Assembly: GCA_031263195.1 (NCBI GenBank)
Contig: JAISGD010000022.1
Coordinates: 1 to 64,000, forward strand
Source: Campylobacteraceae bacterium
GTDB lineage: Bacteria; Campylobacterota; Campylobacteria; Campylobacterales; Campylobacteraceae
Length of the DNA stretch: 64,000 nucleotides
Direction of reading: 5' to 3'
The notes under the pieces were generated by a model that ran no database searches, had not been told where the DNA came from, and saw only the letters and a program-made list of their open reading frames with translations. The number at the start of each line of letters is the position of its first letter. Position 1 is the first letter of the stretch. This document shows positions 20,651 to 29,175 of the stretch, in pieces. The position numbers and the translations under genes are program-made.

Positions 20651-21274
20651 CTAGAAAAGTGCAGGATCCACTTTATCTATTTTCCAAAAGAAATTGTTGT
20701 CTACCAGCAACGGCTCAAACAAATAGTCGTCAGGCTCGCTCTCATTCCATATTAAAGCAAGTGGCATTTCCTTTGAATAAATAATCTTCTCGCGCCTAAT
20801 AAGGGTAGAAATAATTGAAAGGTCTATAACAGTAGCATCATCCAAAGTCAGCCAAACATGAGCATTTAAGGGTTTATCAATTACCATTCCCTCATTTAAC
20901 GTCCTCTTTAGCGAAGATTTGGAAATATTGAAAATATTTTCGCCCTTATAGAATATATTTCCAATTGTTACCGTTAGCGGGAATGCTCTAGCGAGTTCTA
21001 CTTCCTGCCATATATCCAGAAATTCTTGCGATAGAGAGTGACATTGGTTAGCAAATACTTCGGGACCGTCAAAGTGGTCAAGGTAGGAATTAGCTAAAAG
21101 TCTTAACTTTCCTCGTAGCACTTCGTACTCCGATTTAAGATCTATCATGTTGGACATAAATACTCTTTTGATCTCGTCAAAGTCAGGTTGTGTTTTTCGA
21201 TATGCTTTATCCAATTTTGCTAAAAAGCGAAATGCATCTACAAATTGATTAAGATATGTAGTTTGAGTATTCAT
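20651..21274 (-). CDS. Hypothetical soluble protein, 207 aa
   Basis: Not recognised. The N-terminal half is helical; the C-terminal half has HVWLTLDDATVIDLSI, reminiscent of a papain-like or immunity-type beta sheet, but no catalytic set is evident. No signal or membrane helix. It sits alone between the two copies of the duplicated block, like a mobile single-gene cassette. Confidence 0.55.
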   Translation of the reverse strand: MNTQTTYLNQFVDAFRFLAKLDKAYRKTQPDFDEIKRVFMSNMIDLKSEYEVLRGKLRLLANSYLDHFDGPEVFANQCHSLSQEFLDIWQEVELARAFPLTVTIGNIFYKGENIFNISKSSLKRTLNEGMVIDKPLNAHVWLTLDDATVIDLSIISTLIRREKIIYSKEMPLALIWNESEPDDYLFEPLLVDNNFFWKIDKVDPALF

Positions 21275-21353
21275 AGGACAAAAGTCCTCTCAAGTTCAGT
21301 GGATACATTGGAAGGTGTATATTCTACTTCAAAAAGGATTATAACATAAAACT

Positions 21354-21504
21354 GCATATTTCATTTCCTTGATTACATTCAACTTCGCTCATCATGTTAA
21401 AAAACAAAACTTATCTCATTTCTCAAATAGTTGGGTTAACTTCTTGAACATTCTTAATCTATCGTATTATAGCGTAAATTTATTTTATAATAATCGGCGG
21501 CGGG
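21354..21504. repeat. Copy 2 of the duplicated intergenic block
   Basis: Partner of 20388-20524: the same 20-bp start and 30-bp end motif around an unrelated centre of about the same length. It lies just upstream of the 207-aa gene. Confidence 0.6.
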
Positions 21505-21534
21505 GCGCGGCAATTCGCATATCAGCTTAATTTC

Positions 21535-22017
21535 TCAAATGAGCGCAAGAGTTTGCATGAGAAAGCTTAATTTGCGTAGAGGTTTTACTTTATTACAAGA
21601 TTTTCTTATTTGAGCTTTTGCGTAATCTGAAAGATTTTTGTCTTCGTCACTTTGCCGAAAGGATAATCGTACATTCTACTATCGGGATTTTTTAAATATA
21701 TATCCATGCGCATAATCGCCGAACGAACCGTCGATATAAAGTATGCCCAGATTGTTGTACATCGGATGCTCCTCGTTTTGCGGCTTTGAGATACCATTTT
21801 AGAGCCTCTTTATTTCATTGCTCTATATGTTCGTTTTCGTATTTTTTCGCAAGCTCATACTGCACTTGAATATCCCCGCCTTTTGATTTTTTTAAAAGAT
21901 TGTACCCATTCTTCTGTTTCCGCATCGGCAAAGCGTCTGCCCGCAATGTAATTGGGAATCTCTGCTGTACGCGTTTGCAAAGCAGTAGAGCGTGAAAATC
22001 AAAATCAACCCCTTCAT
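21535..22017 (-). pseudogene. Decayed Sel1-repeat protein gene
   Basis: Starts at ATG 22017 with TAGGAG upstream and a signal peptide. Pieces in different frames then read as a Sel1/TPR-like protein: GGDIQVQYELAKKYENEH, a TGA stop, NKEALKWYLKAAKRGAS, then YNNLGILYIDGSFGDYA, and a tail ending TGA at 21535. At least three frameshifts and one nonsense codon are needed to join them. Sel1 proteins scaffold protein complexes. It follows the WG-repeat gene by 20 bp, so both belonged to one operon. Confidence 0.65.
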
Positions 22018-22037
22018 GCAGCTCCTAAACATATTTG

Positions 22038-22840
22038 TTAATTAGTAACGCACTCTATGATATTGCAAGAGTTCAGCGTTATTTTATCGCAAACAGGCGG
22101 AATTATCTCTTTGGCGTTGATATCCATGAGAGCAGTTTTGTCGTTTATCTGATGGGAAAATAGATCGTCGCCAATACTTTTTAAATTATTGTATGTTTTA
22201 TCATATAACTTATTGCCGTTATAATCATACAATGTACCATTGCCTCTTGAGTTTGCGATAAAAAACTTATCGTGAAACTTAATCTTACTAGCTTCCAAAT
22301 CAAATAATATTTTCTTGGAGTAATCAAAAACCGTTACCCTATCTATCTGGTAGACAACGAAAAGATTATCTTGAAAATCAACTTTGTGGAAGTTATCTGT
22401 AATTGGCTTTAGTTCCAAATCAAGTAGTTCATGTTTATGATCTTGTTTGTTGTAGCCAATCACAAATCCCTTGTATGATCCGCGAAAATCATATTCGCTT
22501 TGATAATCTACAACGATATTTCCATCAAAATCAATCAATCCGCTTTTGTCGTCCTTGATAACTACTAATAAATCATGCTTATTGTTGACAGAAAATAAGT
22601 TGTCTGACTGTATATCATCAGCCGTAAATAGAATTTTTTTGTTATCTGCGTCATATAAAAAGGCTTCAGTTTGTTTTAGTTTGTGGTCTTTAACGGATTG
22701 CACATAAAAACGACTTTCATTTATTTTTGCAAATCTGCTTAAATCGCCAAAAATCAAATTCCTGTCTTTATCATACAGATAATATCTCTTATATGGAATT
22801 TCTATCATATATCCGAACGGCGGAAAAATTGATATCTTTG
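22038..22840 (-). pseudogene. WG-repeat protein, 3' part, cut off by the prophage
   Basis: Contains three or more WG-type repeats, for example KSGLIDFDGNIVVDY and KTALMDINAKEIIPP, a predicted beta-rich fold of unknown role. Reading starts only from a TTG inside the prophage end. When the prophage and one CTTTG copy are removed, the frame joins exactly to the open frame at 63359-64000 (…NSSK then ISIFPP…). The intact gene therefore coded for at least 479 residues plus whatever lies beyond the window. The remaining 3' piece is probably not expressed as a functional protein. Confidence 0.85.
22836..22840. repeat. Target-site duplication CTTTG, left copy
   Basis: Five bases identical to 63359-63363 flank the TG...CA ends of the prophage, the expected product of Mu-type transposition. 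Confidence 0.9.
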
Positions 22841-22847
22841 TGTAGAA

Positions 22848-22899
22848 CCGCAAAAATTATGATACTTTTTCCTTAAAAATCCGCAAAAATTATGATACT
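22848..22899 (+). repeat. Tandem end-type repeats (transposase sites) at the prophage right end
   Basis: The 19-bp sequence CCGCAAAAATTATGATACT occurs at 22848-22866 and exactly again at 22881-22899, 33 bp apart. The opposite terminus has the same core inverted (63334-63349), and a related copy lies at 63254-63271. They are the natural candidates for MuA-type binding sites. Confidence 0.75.
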
Positions 22900-22968
22900 G
22901 TTTGCTTATGCAACACTTAAGCAATGTAAGATTATGGGTATTTTGTTATGGGGGATAATAATATAGCA

Positions 22969-22989
22969 GGCAGAGGTCTTACCCCTGCC
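22969..22989 (-). terminator. Hairpin at the end of the right-end cassette
   Basis: On the minus strand GGCAGGGG and CCTCTGCC form an 8-bp stem with one mismatch directly after the zinc-ribbon gene stop, near the prophage end. A T tract is lacking. Confidence 0.45.
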
Positions 22990-23210
22990 TATTTAGTCTT
23001 TGAATACTTGACTCTTGCGCCGTCTTTTATTCTGTATTGTGTTCTTAAGCGCGTAAGTTCGCTTTTTTGCACATTACTTACTAATGCAAGCGTGCCATTG
23101 CAATGTCTGCAGATACAACTATGCGCTATGTTTATATTACTTTCAAATCCGCATGTTAAGCAAATAGTTTTGGCGCAGTATGCGCCTATTTTCCCTGCTC
23201 CTGCTTTCAT
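22989..23210 (-). CDS. Small zinc-ribbon protein (Com-like position), 73 aa
   Basis: Two CxxC knuckles (CLTCGF and CICRHC, with another cysteine before each) predict a structural zinc site; the C-terminal half is basic. In Mu, the small zinc protein Com, a translational activator of the mom modification gene, lies at the same end. Here the protein is the last gene of a right-end cassette that includes a methylase pseudogene. The start overlaps the stop of the gene upstream (ATGA). Com-like function is inference from position and fold only. Confidence 0.6.
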   Translation of the reverse strand: MKAGAGKIGAYCAKTICLTCGFESNINIAHSCICRHCNGTLALVSNVQKSELTRLRTQYRIKDGARVKYSKTK

Positions 23211-23404
23211 TTGGCTTCTCCTGTTGGAATATTTAATTCATCAATGACTATGACCTCATCATCGTTTCGTAAATCCCAAATTTTATTAAGGTAATTTTGT
23301 ATTTTTTCTACAACAACTCCATGCGAGCAATAGCTGATTATTTCCCACTTACCGTCTATTTTTTCAAAGTGATAAGATTGATGTTGAACATTAATTTTTG
23401 CCAT
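23207..23404 (-). CDS. Small hypothetical phage protein, 65 aa
   Basis: Acidic C-terminal half, no membrane helix, no known family. The ATG at 23404 follows AGAGGGTAAAA, and its stop overlaps the start of the zinc-ribbon gene, so the two are coupled. Confidence 0.6.
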   Translation of the reverse strand: MAKINVQHQSYHFEKIDGKWEIISYCSHGVVVEKIQNYLNKIWDLRNDDEVIVIDELNIPTGEAK

Positions 23405-23431
23405 TTTTTACCCTCTTATATGGTATAATGC

Positions 23432-23455
23432 GGGCTGGAGTTTGCGCTCCAGCCC
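23432..23455. terminator. 9-bp hairpin between cassette genes
   Basis: GGGCTGGAG (23432-23440) and CTCCAGCCC (23447-23455) form a perfect stem with a 6-nt loop just after the 44-aa gene. T-rich sequence follows on the plus side only, so it may act as an attenuator or RNA-stability element for the minus transcript. Confidence 0.5.
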
Positions 23456-23470
23456 TTTGTTTAGAAAGCT

Positions 23471-23605
23471 TTAAGCTTTCGCCGTGGGTTTCTGTCTGGG
23501 GAGTTTGTTCGCATAGTGAAATAATCTTGCAAACTCCCCGATGGTTGTTATCTTACCCTCTCGGACAAGCCTAAAAGCCATCTCCCTGCATTTCTTTCTT
23601 GTCAT
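23471..23605 (-). CDS. Small basic hypothetical protein, 44 aa
   Basis: I chose the ATG at 23605, which has AAAGGAG eight bases upstream; a longer frame from 23725 would start inside the promoter. The product is basic and predicted helical, with no recognised family. It is the first gene downstream of the promoter at 23693-23721. Confidence 0.5.
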   Translation of the reverse strand: MTRKKCREMAFRLVREGKITTIGEFARLFHYANKLPRQKPTAKA

Positions 23606-23692
23606 GCCGGATTCTCCTTTCCCGCTTTCGCGGTTGGATTTTGTAAAAAGTGAAAGAACTCGTAAAAAGCTTTTCAACTCTTTACAGTGATA

Positions 23693-23721
23693 ACTATATC
23701 GCAATTTGCTAAGTTTGTCAA
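23693..23721 (-). promoter_or_regulatory. Sigma-70-like promoter with operator in spacer
   Basis: On the minus strand TTGACA (23721-23716) and TATAGT (23698-23693) are 17 bases apart. The spacer contains TTAGCAAATTGCGATAT, a motif found at other places around the HTH gene (23771, 24072, 24123). A palindromic variant TATAGCAATATGCTATA lies at 23729-23745. Confidence 0.65.
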
Positions 23722-23785
23722 GCATTTTTATAGCAATATGCTATAAAATAATTACTTTTTTTCGCTTTTTGCGATATTTTTGTAG

Positions 23786-24028
23786 TTAAATAAACTGTGA
23801 CCTTTTTATGTGTTTTTCTACGCTCTTAACTATTTCCTTATAATCAAGCGAGATTTCATATAGCTCCAGCCAACTTTCCACCCACACCGGAATTGGTTTT
23901 GATTTCCAATTCAGTACGGTTGTATAGCTGTAGCCGCTCTTTGCGGCAAAATCCTGCTTAGAGAGTTTTAACTCTTTAAGCTTTGCAATAAATTCCTCGT
24001 ACTCGAGGGGAATTTGCTCTTCCGGCAT
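23786..24028 (-). CDS. Small HTH transcriptional regulator, 80 aa
   Basis: Residues about 20-45 (LSKQDFAAKSGYSYTTVLNWKSKP) form a helix-turn-helix of the Cro/CI type. A start with TAAGGAG at proper spacing supports ATG 24028. Its own promoter (TTGACA at 24085-24080, TAAAAT 17 bases on) has the same GCGATAT-type motif in the spacer as the promoter of the next genes, so it probably controls itself and the right-end cassette. Confidence 0.7.
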   Translation of the reverse strand: MPEEQIPLEYEEFIAKLKELKLSKQDFAAKSGYSYTTVLNWKSKPIPVWVESWLELYEISLDYKEIVKSVEKHIKRSQFI

Positions 24029-24056
24029 CTTTTACTCCTTATAATTTTATGCTGCT

Positions 24057-24137
24057 ATTTTATATCATTTTGCGATATTTGTCAAGATATTTTTAGCATA
24101 TTGATTAAATATTTGACATTTTTTAGCAAATTGCGAG
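24057..24137 (-). promoter_or_regulatory. Promoter and repeated operator motif upstream of the HTH gene
   Basis: TTGACA at 24085-24080, a 17-base spacer with ATATCGCAA, and TAAAAT on the minus strand. A further motif copy, TTAGCAAATTGCGAG, lies at 24123-24137. These match the site in the spacer of the 23693-23721 promoter. Confidence 0.6.
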
Positions 24138-24159
24138 GGGGATTGCTCCCCAAGATTGA

Positions 24160-24841
24160 TTAAAAGTTCTTGATTATAAACTCCTTTGTCTTTACTTGAC
24201 GAGGGGCGTTAATGCCGTAGGTTACATCTATCTCCTGCATGTTGTAAGTCTTATATAAGTCCTTTACGACGTCGCATACATTATAGGAAAGCACAAATTT
24301 GCCTTTTATGCCCTTTAAATCGCTTGCAAGACGCTCATGATCCTTGATACCAAATCCGCCTTTTAACGAACCTTTATAGTAGTTTTCTGTGCCTACGTAA
24401 GGTGGGTCTGCATAAAAGAGGGTTGTGTCCGCATCATAATTTTTGATGAGGTTTGAGAAGTCCATGTTTTCTATGCAGACGCCTTTTAAGCGGTCATGAA
24501 ACGGCTTAAAACTGCCGTAGATATTCCTCACGGCGCGCCTTTTCTTTGGCATAGCAAAATTATCTCCCTTGCTCCCGAATGATAAAACGGTTCGATAGAA
24601 ATAAAAGGCTGCCCTCTCTATGTCGTTTCTCGGTGTTAGTTTTTCGCTCCGCAAATTCGGATATTATCCTGTCTGCAAGTTTACTCTTGCCGCCTACCCA
24701 ACCGAACGCGGGCTTGCGGGGATTACGCCGGTAATTCTCTGCTCTCTCCGGAAGAGGCGGATAAAAGTTTTCCTCTTCCGGTTTGACCGCATTTTTTGCG
24801 GCAACATTTAATGCCTTAAGTACATGTTCTGCACTTCCCAT
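24160..24841 (-). pseudogene. Dam-type (D12 class) adenine methylase, internally deleted and frameshifted
   Basis: The N-terminal part (from ATG 24841) has the D12 motif PAFGWVGGKSKLADRIISEF. The C-terminal part, in another frame, has LTPRNDIERAAFYFYRTVLSFG, the catalytic FYADPPYVGTENYY and a normal end. The region that should hold VE-F-GGA and the ND motif between them is missing, so about 60 or more residues were deleted with loss of frame near 24640-24660. The intact enzyme would have methylated adenine in phage or host DNA. Confidence 0.8.
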
Positions 24842-24970
24842 TTTGTTCCTTTTTTTGACTTTTTTGCGCGCTGGAAAAGCCTATTTTGTGGTATGTAAAA
24901 TAATCTAAACAAATGTTTAGAAAAGTTTAGATATAGTTTTCGCGTTTTGTTCTTACGTGGATAAAACAAC

Positions 24971-25001
24971 GGGGCGGGCGCGCTAACGCCCGTTCTGCCC
25001 C
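24971..25001 (-). terminator. Terminator at the end of the late (tail fibre) operon
   Basis: On the minus strand GGGGC and CGGGCG pair with CGCCCG and CCCC across a small bulge, followed by GTTGTTTT. It starts right after the stop of the DUF1353 gene and separates it from the methylase cassette. Confidence 0.7.
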
Positions 25002-25478
25002 TTATTTTCTTCTAATGTAGTATCTGAAAAATCCAAAGTAGATAGTAGAATAGAGCCTTACAGCTAAGAAAAACAGTTTGCAGCGCAATCGCCTGTTATT
25101 TATTCGCAGAGCATCATAGAACCAGTTATCTGCGTCCCTAAACGCTTCCATTGCCGCGTTTTTAAGCACTTTGTTTCGGTTTTTTACTGCGCTTTGAAAT
25201 ATTTTTATGGCAGCGTTATACTTTACATCATGCCCAATGCATTGTGCAATAATAGCCGGGCTGAACGGATGCACGCCAAGCAGCGAACATAAAAACAGAG
25301 GTATGCTGCCTCCATCCGTTTTTACACCCTTTTTAACTAAAAAGTCATGTATTACAAAATCCTCCACGACTTCGTAAAAAATTTGTTTTTGATGCACATA
25401 AGGACGAATTACGGGCGAAACCGAAATAAGTCTTTTAGGTTTACTGAACCATTTTACAAAGAAACCAATGATTGCCAT
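25002..25478 (-). CDS. DUF1353-family phage protein, 158 aa
   Basis: Matches the DUF1353 pattern: VKTDGGSIP (residues about 45-53), then IGHDVKYNAA (about 76-85) with the conserved His-Asp pair, and a later AFRDADNWFYDALR. Family members occur in prophages, often near tail or lysis genes; the biochemical role is not established. It begins 2 bases after the fibre gene stop, so it is coexpressed with late genes. Confidence 0.75.
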   Translation of the reverse strand: MAIIGFFVKWFSKPKRLISVSPVIRPYVHQKQIFYEVVEDFVIHDFLVKKGVKTDGGSIPLFLCSLLGVHPFSPAIIAQCIGHDVKYNAAIKIFQSAVKNRNKVLKNAAMEAFRDADNWFYDALRINNRRLRCKLFFLAVRLYSTIYFGFFRYYIRRK

Positions 25479-25480
25479 TT

Positions 25481-28400
25481 TTACTCCTGTATTAATGTTA
25501 TCCCGGCACCATGTGTGCTATTTGCATTAAAGCGCATGTAACCGGAATTGGTATCATCAAATTCTATTTCTTGTTGCGTGCCATTTTCATTCCAAAAAAT
25601 AGAGAGTACTCCTTCCCATCCTAATCCGTCATACCCGACGTTCAGCAAAATCTCCCCTTCGTAGCCGGTTGTGTCCGGGTCAATCTGCGCGCCCTCTAAG
25701 ACAGAACACACTATTACTGCTCCTCTACCTGTAAGAACAAAGGTGTTTTTTATCGTAATGCTGCCCTGAAATGCGCCGTCTTTGTACACAATTGCGCCCG
25801 GTTCGAAATACCCTGTCGGATCTACTTTTAGCCGGAAAGCATTCTTGTTTACGTACATTCCTATGTCGCCCTGTGCAGTTGTTACCGTACTGTTACCCGT
25901 CCAGATGTAATTGTTTTGATTAATAAAATAGAGAACGTTTGGATTAATATTTGTAAGCGCGAAATATTGCTCTGCTGTACCTCTCCAGATTTTTATGTCG
26001 TTTTCCTCCGGATTCTGGTTCGCAACGTCTCCTGCAGAGCTTGCGCTGTAGGGGGCAAGTATGCCGTTTTGATACTGCATAGGAACGCCTATGTTCATAA
26101 AATTAATCGTATTCGCGTTATCGCCTACCACGCCGATTGGAATGTATACTTTATTATCTACAGTGGTTGGAGTTACGGTTGTATACCAGCTTGTTGCATT
26201 TGTCTTGTCTAACATAAAACCGCCTCCCGCTATCGTTCCGACCAAAAAAACCGGCTTGTTAAAATCCGCGGATGTAAAACCGTTAAAGGCGTACTGTATA
26301 TTTCCGGATGCAAAGTATATTTGCATATACATACCATTTGTCGCCTTTGCTGCTGCGGCAAGCGTGCCGGAGTTATACCACCACAACACAGGAAAAAACG
26401 GATCAAAAACCCTTGTGCTTGCCGTTTTTGTTGCAGTAGTTACATCACCCACGCACAAAGGATACAGTTTACCGTCCAAGCCTTTCATGCAGATTTTATA
26501 TCTTGTTATCTGTTCGCCTGCGATAAGGTTATTGCCCCCGATATTCGTGTTTGCGATAGTATCGTTGTCGGTCCAATCCGCGTTGTAGGGGAACTCCCAT
26601 GCTGTTCCCGTGTATGTAAGCAGAGTTATCTGGTTAAGCGGGATAGTGTAATACGCGCTGCCGGTTAAATTAGCGCCCCTGAATTGCAAGGGATACGTAA
26701 CGCTGTTGATGCTAAGTGTTGGGCTTGCAACGCTGTTTGCGACTGTCCACTTTAACTGCAGACTATCCCCGATCATGGGCGTATAATCCGCGGGCAGACC
26801 ACTTACTACCTTATTTACCGTAGCCGCGGCAGTTGCCACCGTGCCGTAATATACAGTCGGTCTAAGGTTTTGCCACGTGGCGGTGCCGGAACTGCCTCCG
26901 TACCCCAATACCTGTCCGGTTGCTCCTCCCGAGGGCACATGCTTATTGCCGGCGGTTGTGGGGTGTGTATAATTATTCGCATTTGCGGCTATGCCGTCCA
27001 ACTTTGTTTTTAACGTATCCGTAAAATCGTTTGCAGATAAGTCTTTGCCAGTTACCTTGTCTACTTTGTTGCTAAGCACAGTTACAATGCTATTAATAGC
27101 ATTAACTATACTTGTTTTTACGTTTGTTGTGAGGGAGCTAAGAACACCCATAGCTGTTTCTAACGTTTTACCTCTGCTGCCTGAAAACGCAGTAGAATCC
27201 GTCTCTCCTATTGCAAGGCTTTCGGATATAACCGCATATTCGCTGCCGCTCCATCTGTACGTCTTATTCGTATCAAGCGCAATGTAAATCTTTCCGCTCT
27301 CTCCGGGCGTTGGGAAGGCGGCGAAATTGGCGTATTCGTGGACATCGTCCACATACGAGGGAAGTTGCGCCGCAGGGACTTTTCCGTCTGTTCCAAGAGA
27401 CGCAACGCCGTTTGCCGCTCCCTTTTGCGTTGCAGGAATGCCTCCGGTGTCGTTTGTGCTTATAGTTCCCCACACTGCAGTGCCGTCTGCGCTCCATTTT
27501 AAAAACTGCCCCAATGCGCCGCCTGCAGGAATATGTTTATTACCCGCAGTGGTAGGGTGTGTGTAGTTGTTTGCGCCCTCTGCTATACCGTCTAATTTTG
27601 GACTTATAAAGTGTATATACTCTTTTACTTTACCGCCCTTGTAATAATAGTATAGTAATCCATGCGCAAGCCCTAAGCTTACGTAATTACCCGTGCCTCT
27701 GTAGCCTATAAGCCTGTATACTTTGCCATTTTCGACTGTCGGGATTGCATTTGTATACCAGCTTGTTGCGCTTGTATTATCCAATACAAAATCGCCGGCA
27801 GTGTTAATAGTGCCTACAAGATAGATATTGCTCTTTTCCGTAATACTGCCGAAACCGTTAAATCCGTAAGTAAATATATTCGCACTGTTTTGAGTCGTTT
27901 GTAATTGCAACAAGTTAGATGCTGTATTGGCGTTTGAGGCAATAGTTGTGCTGGAACTCCAGCAAAACAGTTTACCGTTAAATTTTAGAGGCTGCGTTTG
28001 TGCCGACTTTGTCGTCGCTGTACTATTCTCTAATACAAGCGGATACAGCTTGCCGTCTGCACCTTCCGCAACTATTTTATAACCATAGATAGGGTTTGCT
28101 CCATTTGTCAACTGTATGGTCGACAAATGGATATGCTGCGCAGCATCGTTAGCGTCTGTATTACGGTATGAACCGATTTGATTAAAATTCGTTCCGTCAA
28201 AAACATATAAAACCTGCGTATTAATCGGATACCCTGCAGTCGTTGTGTTTATGTTCGCACCCGCAAATTTGACCGGGTATGCAACGCCGTTAATGCTTAA
28301 CGTTATATTAGCCGCAGAGTTTGCAACTAAAAATGTAACCGCAAGGAAATCTCTCGCTTGCGGCACATAGCCTGTGCCTATGCCGTCCACCACTTTGTTT

Positions 28401-28642
28401 ACTGTTGTAGCAGCAGTAGAAGTACTGCCTGCGCAGTAATTCGCGAGGTTACTGTCGGGGAGTATTATCTCTCCATCTTTCGTAAGCTTGCCTACATTTA
28501 TTGTCGGGACCGCAAGGTTTTTACCTTCGCCGCCCGGCACAATATGCGCCGCAAAACTCTCCCCGTCCGTAACGTCCACAACGCTTAAAGCCATGTTGTC
28601 GCCGTTAGCGTCTTTTACTAATTTTATCTTATAGTCTGCCAT
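25481..28642 (-). CDS. Tail fibre protein with duplicated module, 1053 aa
   Basis: Presumed receptor-binding fibre: very long, rich in Ser/Thr/Asn/Gly, late position and followed upstream by a fibre-chaperone-like gene. Two paralogous modules occur: one begins VNKVVDGIGTGYVPQARD (about residue 60) and the other VNKVVSGLPADYTPMIGD (about 605). Each continues through LSIN-V-YP, GKLYPL, YGFNGF/YAFNGF, ATSWYT and a closing GI. Collagen-like spacers NNYTHPTTAGNKH appear twice. I start at ATG 28642 (GGGAG upstream), not at 28669. Host receptor unknown. Confidence 0.8.
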   Translation of the reverse strand: MADYKIKLVKDANGDNMALSVVDVTDGESFAAHIVPGGEGKNLAVPTINVGKLTKDGEIILPDSNLANYCAGSTSTAATTVNKVVDGIGTGYVPQARDFLAVTFLVANSAANITLSINGVAYPVKFAGANINTTTAGYPINTQVLYVFDGTNFNQIGSYRNTDANDAAQHIHLSTIQLTNGANPIYGYKIVAEGADGKLYPLVLENSTATTKSAQTQPLKFNGKLFCWSSSTTIASNANTASNLLQLQTTQNSANIFTYGFNGFGSITEKSNIYLVGTINTAGDFVLDNTSATSWYTNAIPTVENGKVYRLIGYRGTGNYVSLGLAHGLLYYYYKGGKVKEYIHFISPKLDGIAEGANNYTHPTTAGNKHIPAGGALGQFLKWSADGTAVWGTISTNDTGGIPATQKGAANGVASLGTDGKVPAAQLPSYVDDVHEYANFAAFPTPGESGKIYIALDTNKTYRWSGSEYAVISESLAIGETDSTAFSGSRGKTLETAMGVLSSLTTNVKTSIVNAINSIVTVLSNKVDKVTGKDLSANDFTDTLKTKLDGIAANANNYTHPTTAGNKHVPSGGATGQVLGYGGSSGTATWQNLRPTVYYGTVATAAATVNKVVSGLPADYTPMIGDSLQLKWTVANSVASPTLSINSVTYPLQFRGANLTGSAYYTIPLNQITLLTYTGTAWEFPYNADWTDNDTIANTNIGGNNLIAGEQITRYKICMKGLDGKLYPLCVGDVTTATKTASTRVFDPFFPVLWWYNSGTLAAAAKATNGMYMQIYFASGNIQYAFNGFTSADFNKPVFLVGTIAGGGFMLDKTNATSWYTTVTPTTVDNKVYIPIGVVGDNANTINFMNIGVPMQYQNGILAPYSASSAGDVANQNPEENDIKIWRGTAEQYFALTNINPNVLYFINQNNYIWTGNSTVTTAQGDIGMYVNKNAFRLKVDPTGYFEPGAIVYKDGAFQGSITIKNTFVLTGRGAVIVCSVLEGAQIDPDTTGYEGEILLNVGYDGLGWEGVLSIFWNENGTQQEIEFDDTNSGYMRFNANSTHGAGITLIQE

Positions 28643-28646
28643 TTTT

Positions 28647-29165
28647 TTACTCCCATTTGATTTTCTCAAGCGCGGCTTTGTTAGCTTTATCTATCGCGTC
28701 TTTTTTTTCTCTGCCTTTTGCAACAAGCGCACTGCTTCTTTGCGCTATCGTAACACCTAAACCCACAATTTCCGCTACAGATAAGGTTACGCGCTTATTA
28801 TCTGCCGTCCACCAATCGTAAGTTGTCAATCCTGCCGCCTGACAAAGCAGAACGGCGGAAGTTAGTTTGTTTTGGCTGTCGGCATCAGCTTGATAAACAT
28901 TGTTTAGATATGTAATATCCGCATGTTCCGCAGCCTCTTTTTTTGCGTTTATCTCTGCCTTTTTTTGCGCTTTTAACTCTTCAAGGGGGATTTCGGGCGT
29001 GGTTTTGACAATCAATTTTCCGTCCACGATGTCCCATAGTTCGCTGTCTGTATCGGGCAGGTCTGCCATGCTGTTTATTTTTACATAGCCCTCTTGTTTT
29101 ATATAGTCCACATCGGCTTCTAACAAAGAAACCTGTCCTAAAATATTTTTAACTGCATATAGCAT
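28647..29165 (-). CDS. DUF4376-like tail fibre chaperone, 172 aa
   Basis: Likely fibre-assembly protein. The C-terminal part (about residues 65-170) has the DUF4376 pattern: basic helix KAEINAKKEAAE, a central FLNNVYQADADSQNKL-like stretch and TTYDWWTADNKRVTLS. Such proteins lie beside fibre genes in many prophages. Start chosen at ATG 29165 with AAAAGGA upstream rather than 29210. Four bases separate it from the fibre gene. Confidence 0.7.
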   Translation of the reverse strand: MLYAVKNILGQVSLLEADVDYIKQEGYVKINSMADLPDTDSELWDIVDGKLIVKTTPEIPLEELKAQKKAEINAKKEAAEHADITYLNNVYQADADSQNKLTSAVLLCQAAGLTTYDWWTADNKRVTLSVAEIVGLGVTIAQRSSALVAKGREKKDAIDKANKAALEKIKWE

Positions 29166-29175
29166 TAGTGTCCTT

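Noticed and set aside
22948-23247. Plus-strand ORF of 99 aa at the prophage right end
   Set aside because: Opposite strand to the zinc-ribbon gene whose CxxC pairs and coupling are convincing.
23786-24028. Antitoxin of a toxin-antitoxin pair
   Set aside because: The small HTH protein has no toxin-like neighbour; its sites fit simple regulation of the right-end cassette.
26091-26588. Plus-strand ORF of 165 aa opposite the fibre gene
   Set aside because: Antisense shadow of the fibre gene; no start signals and improbable composition.
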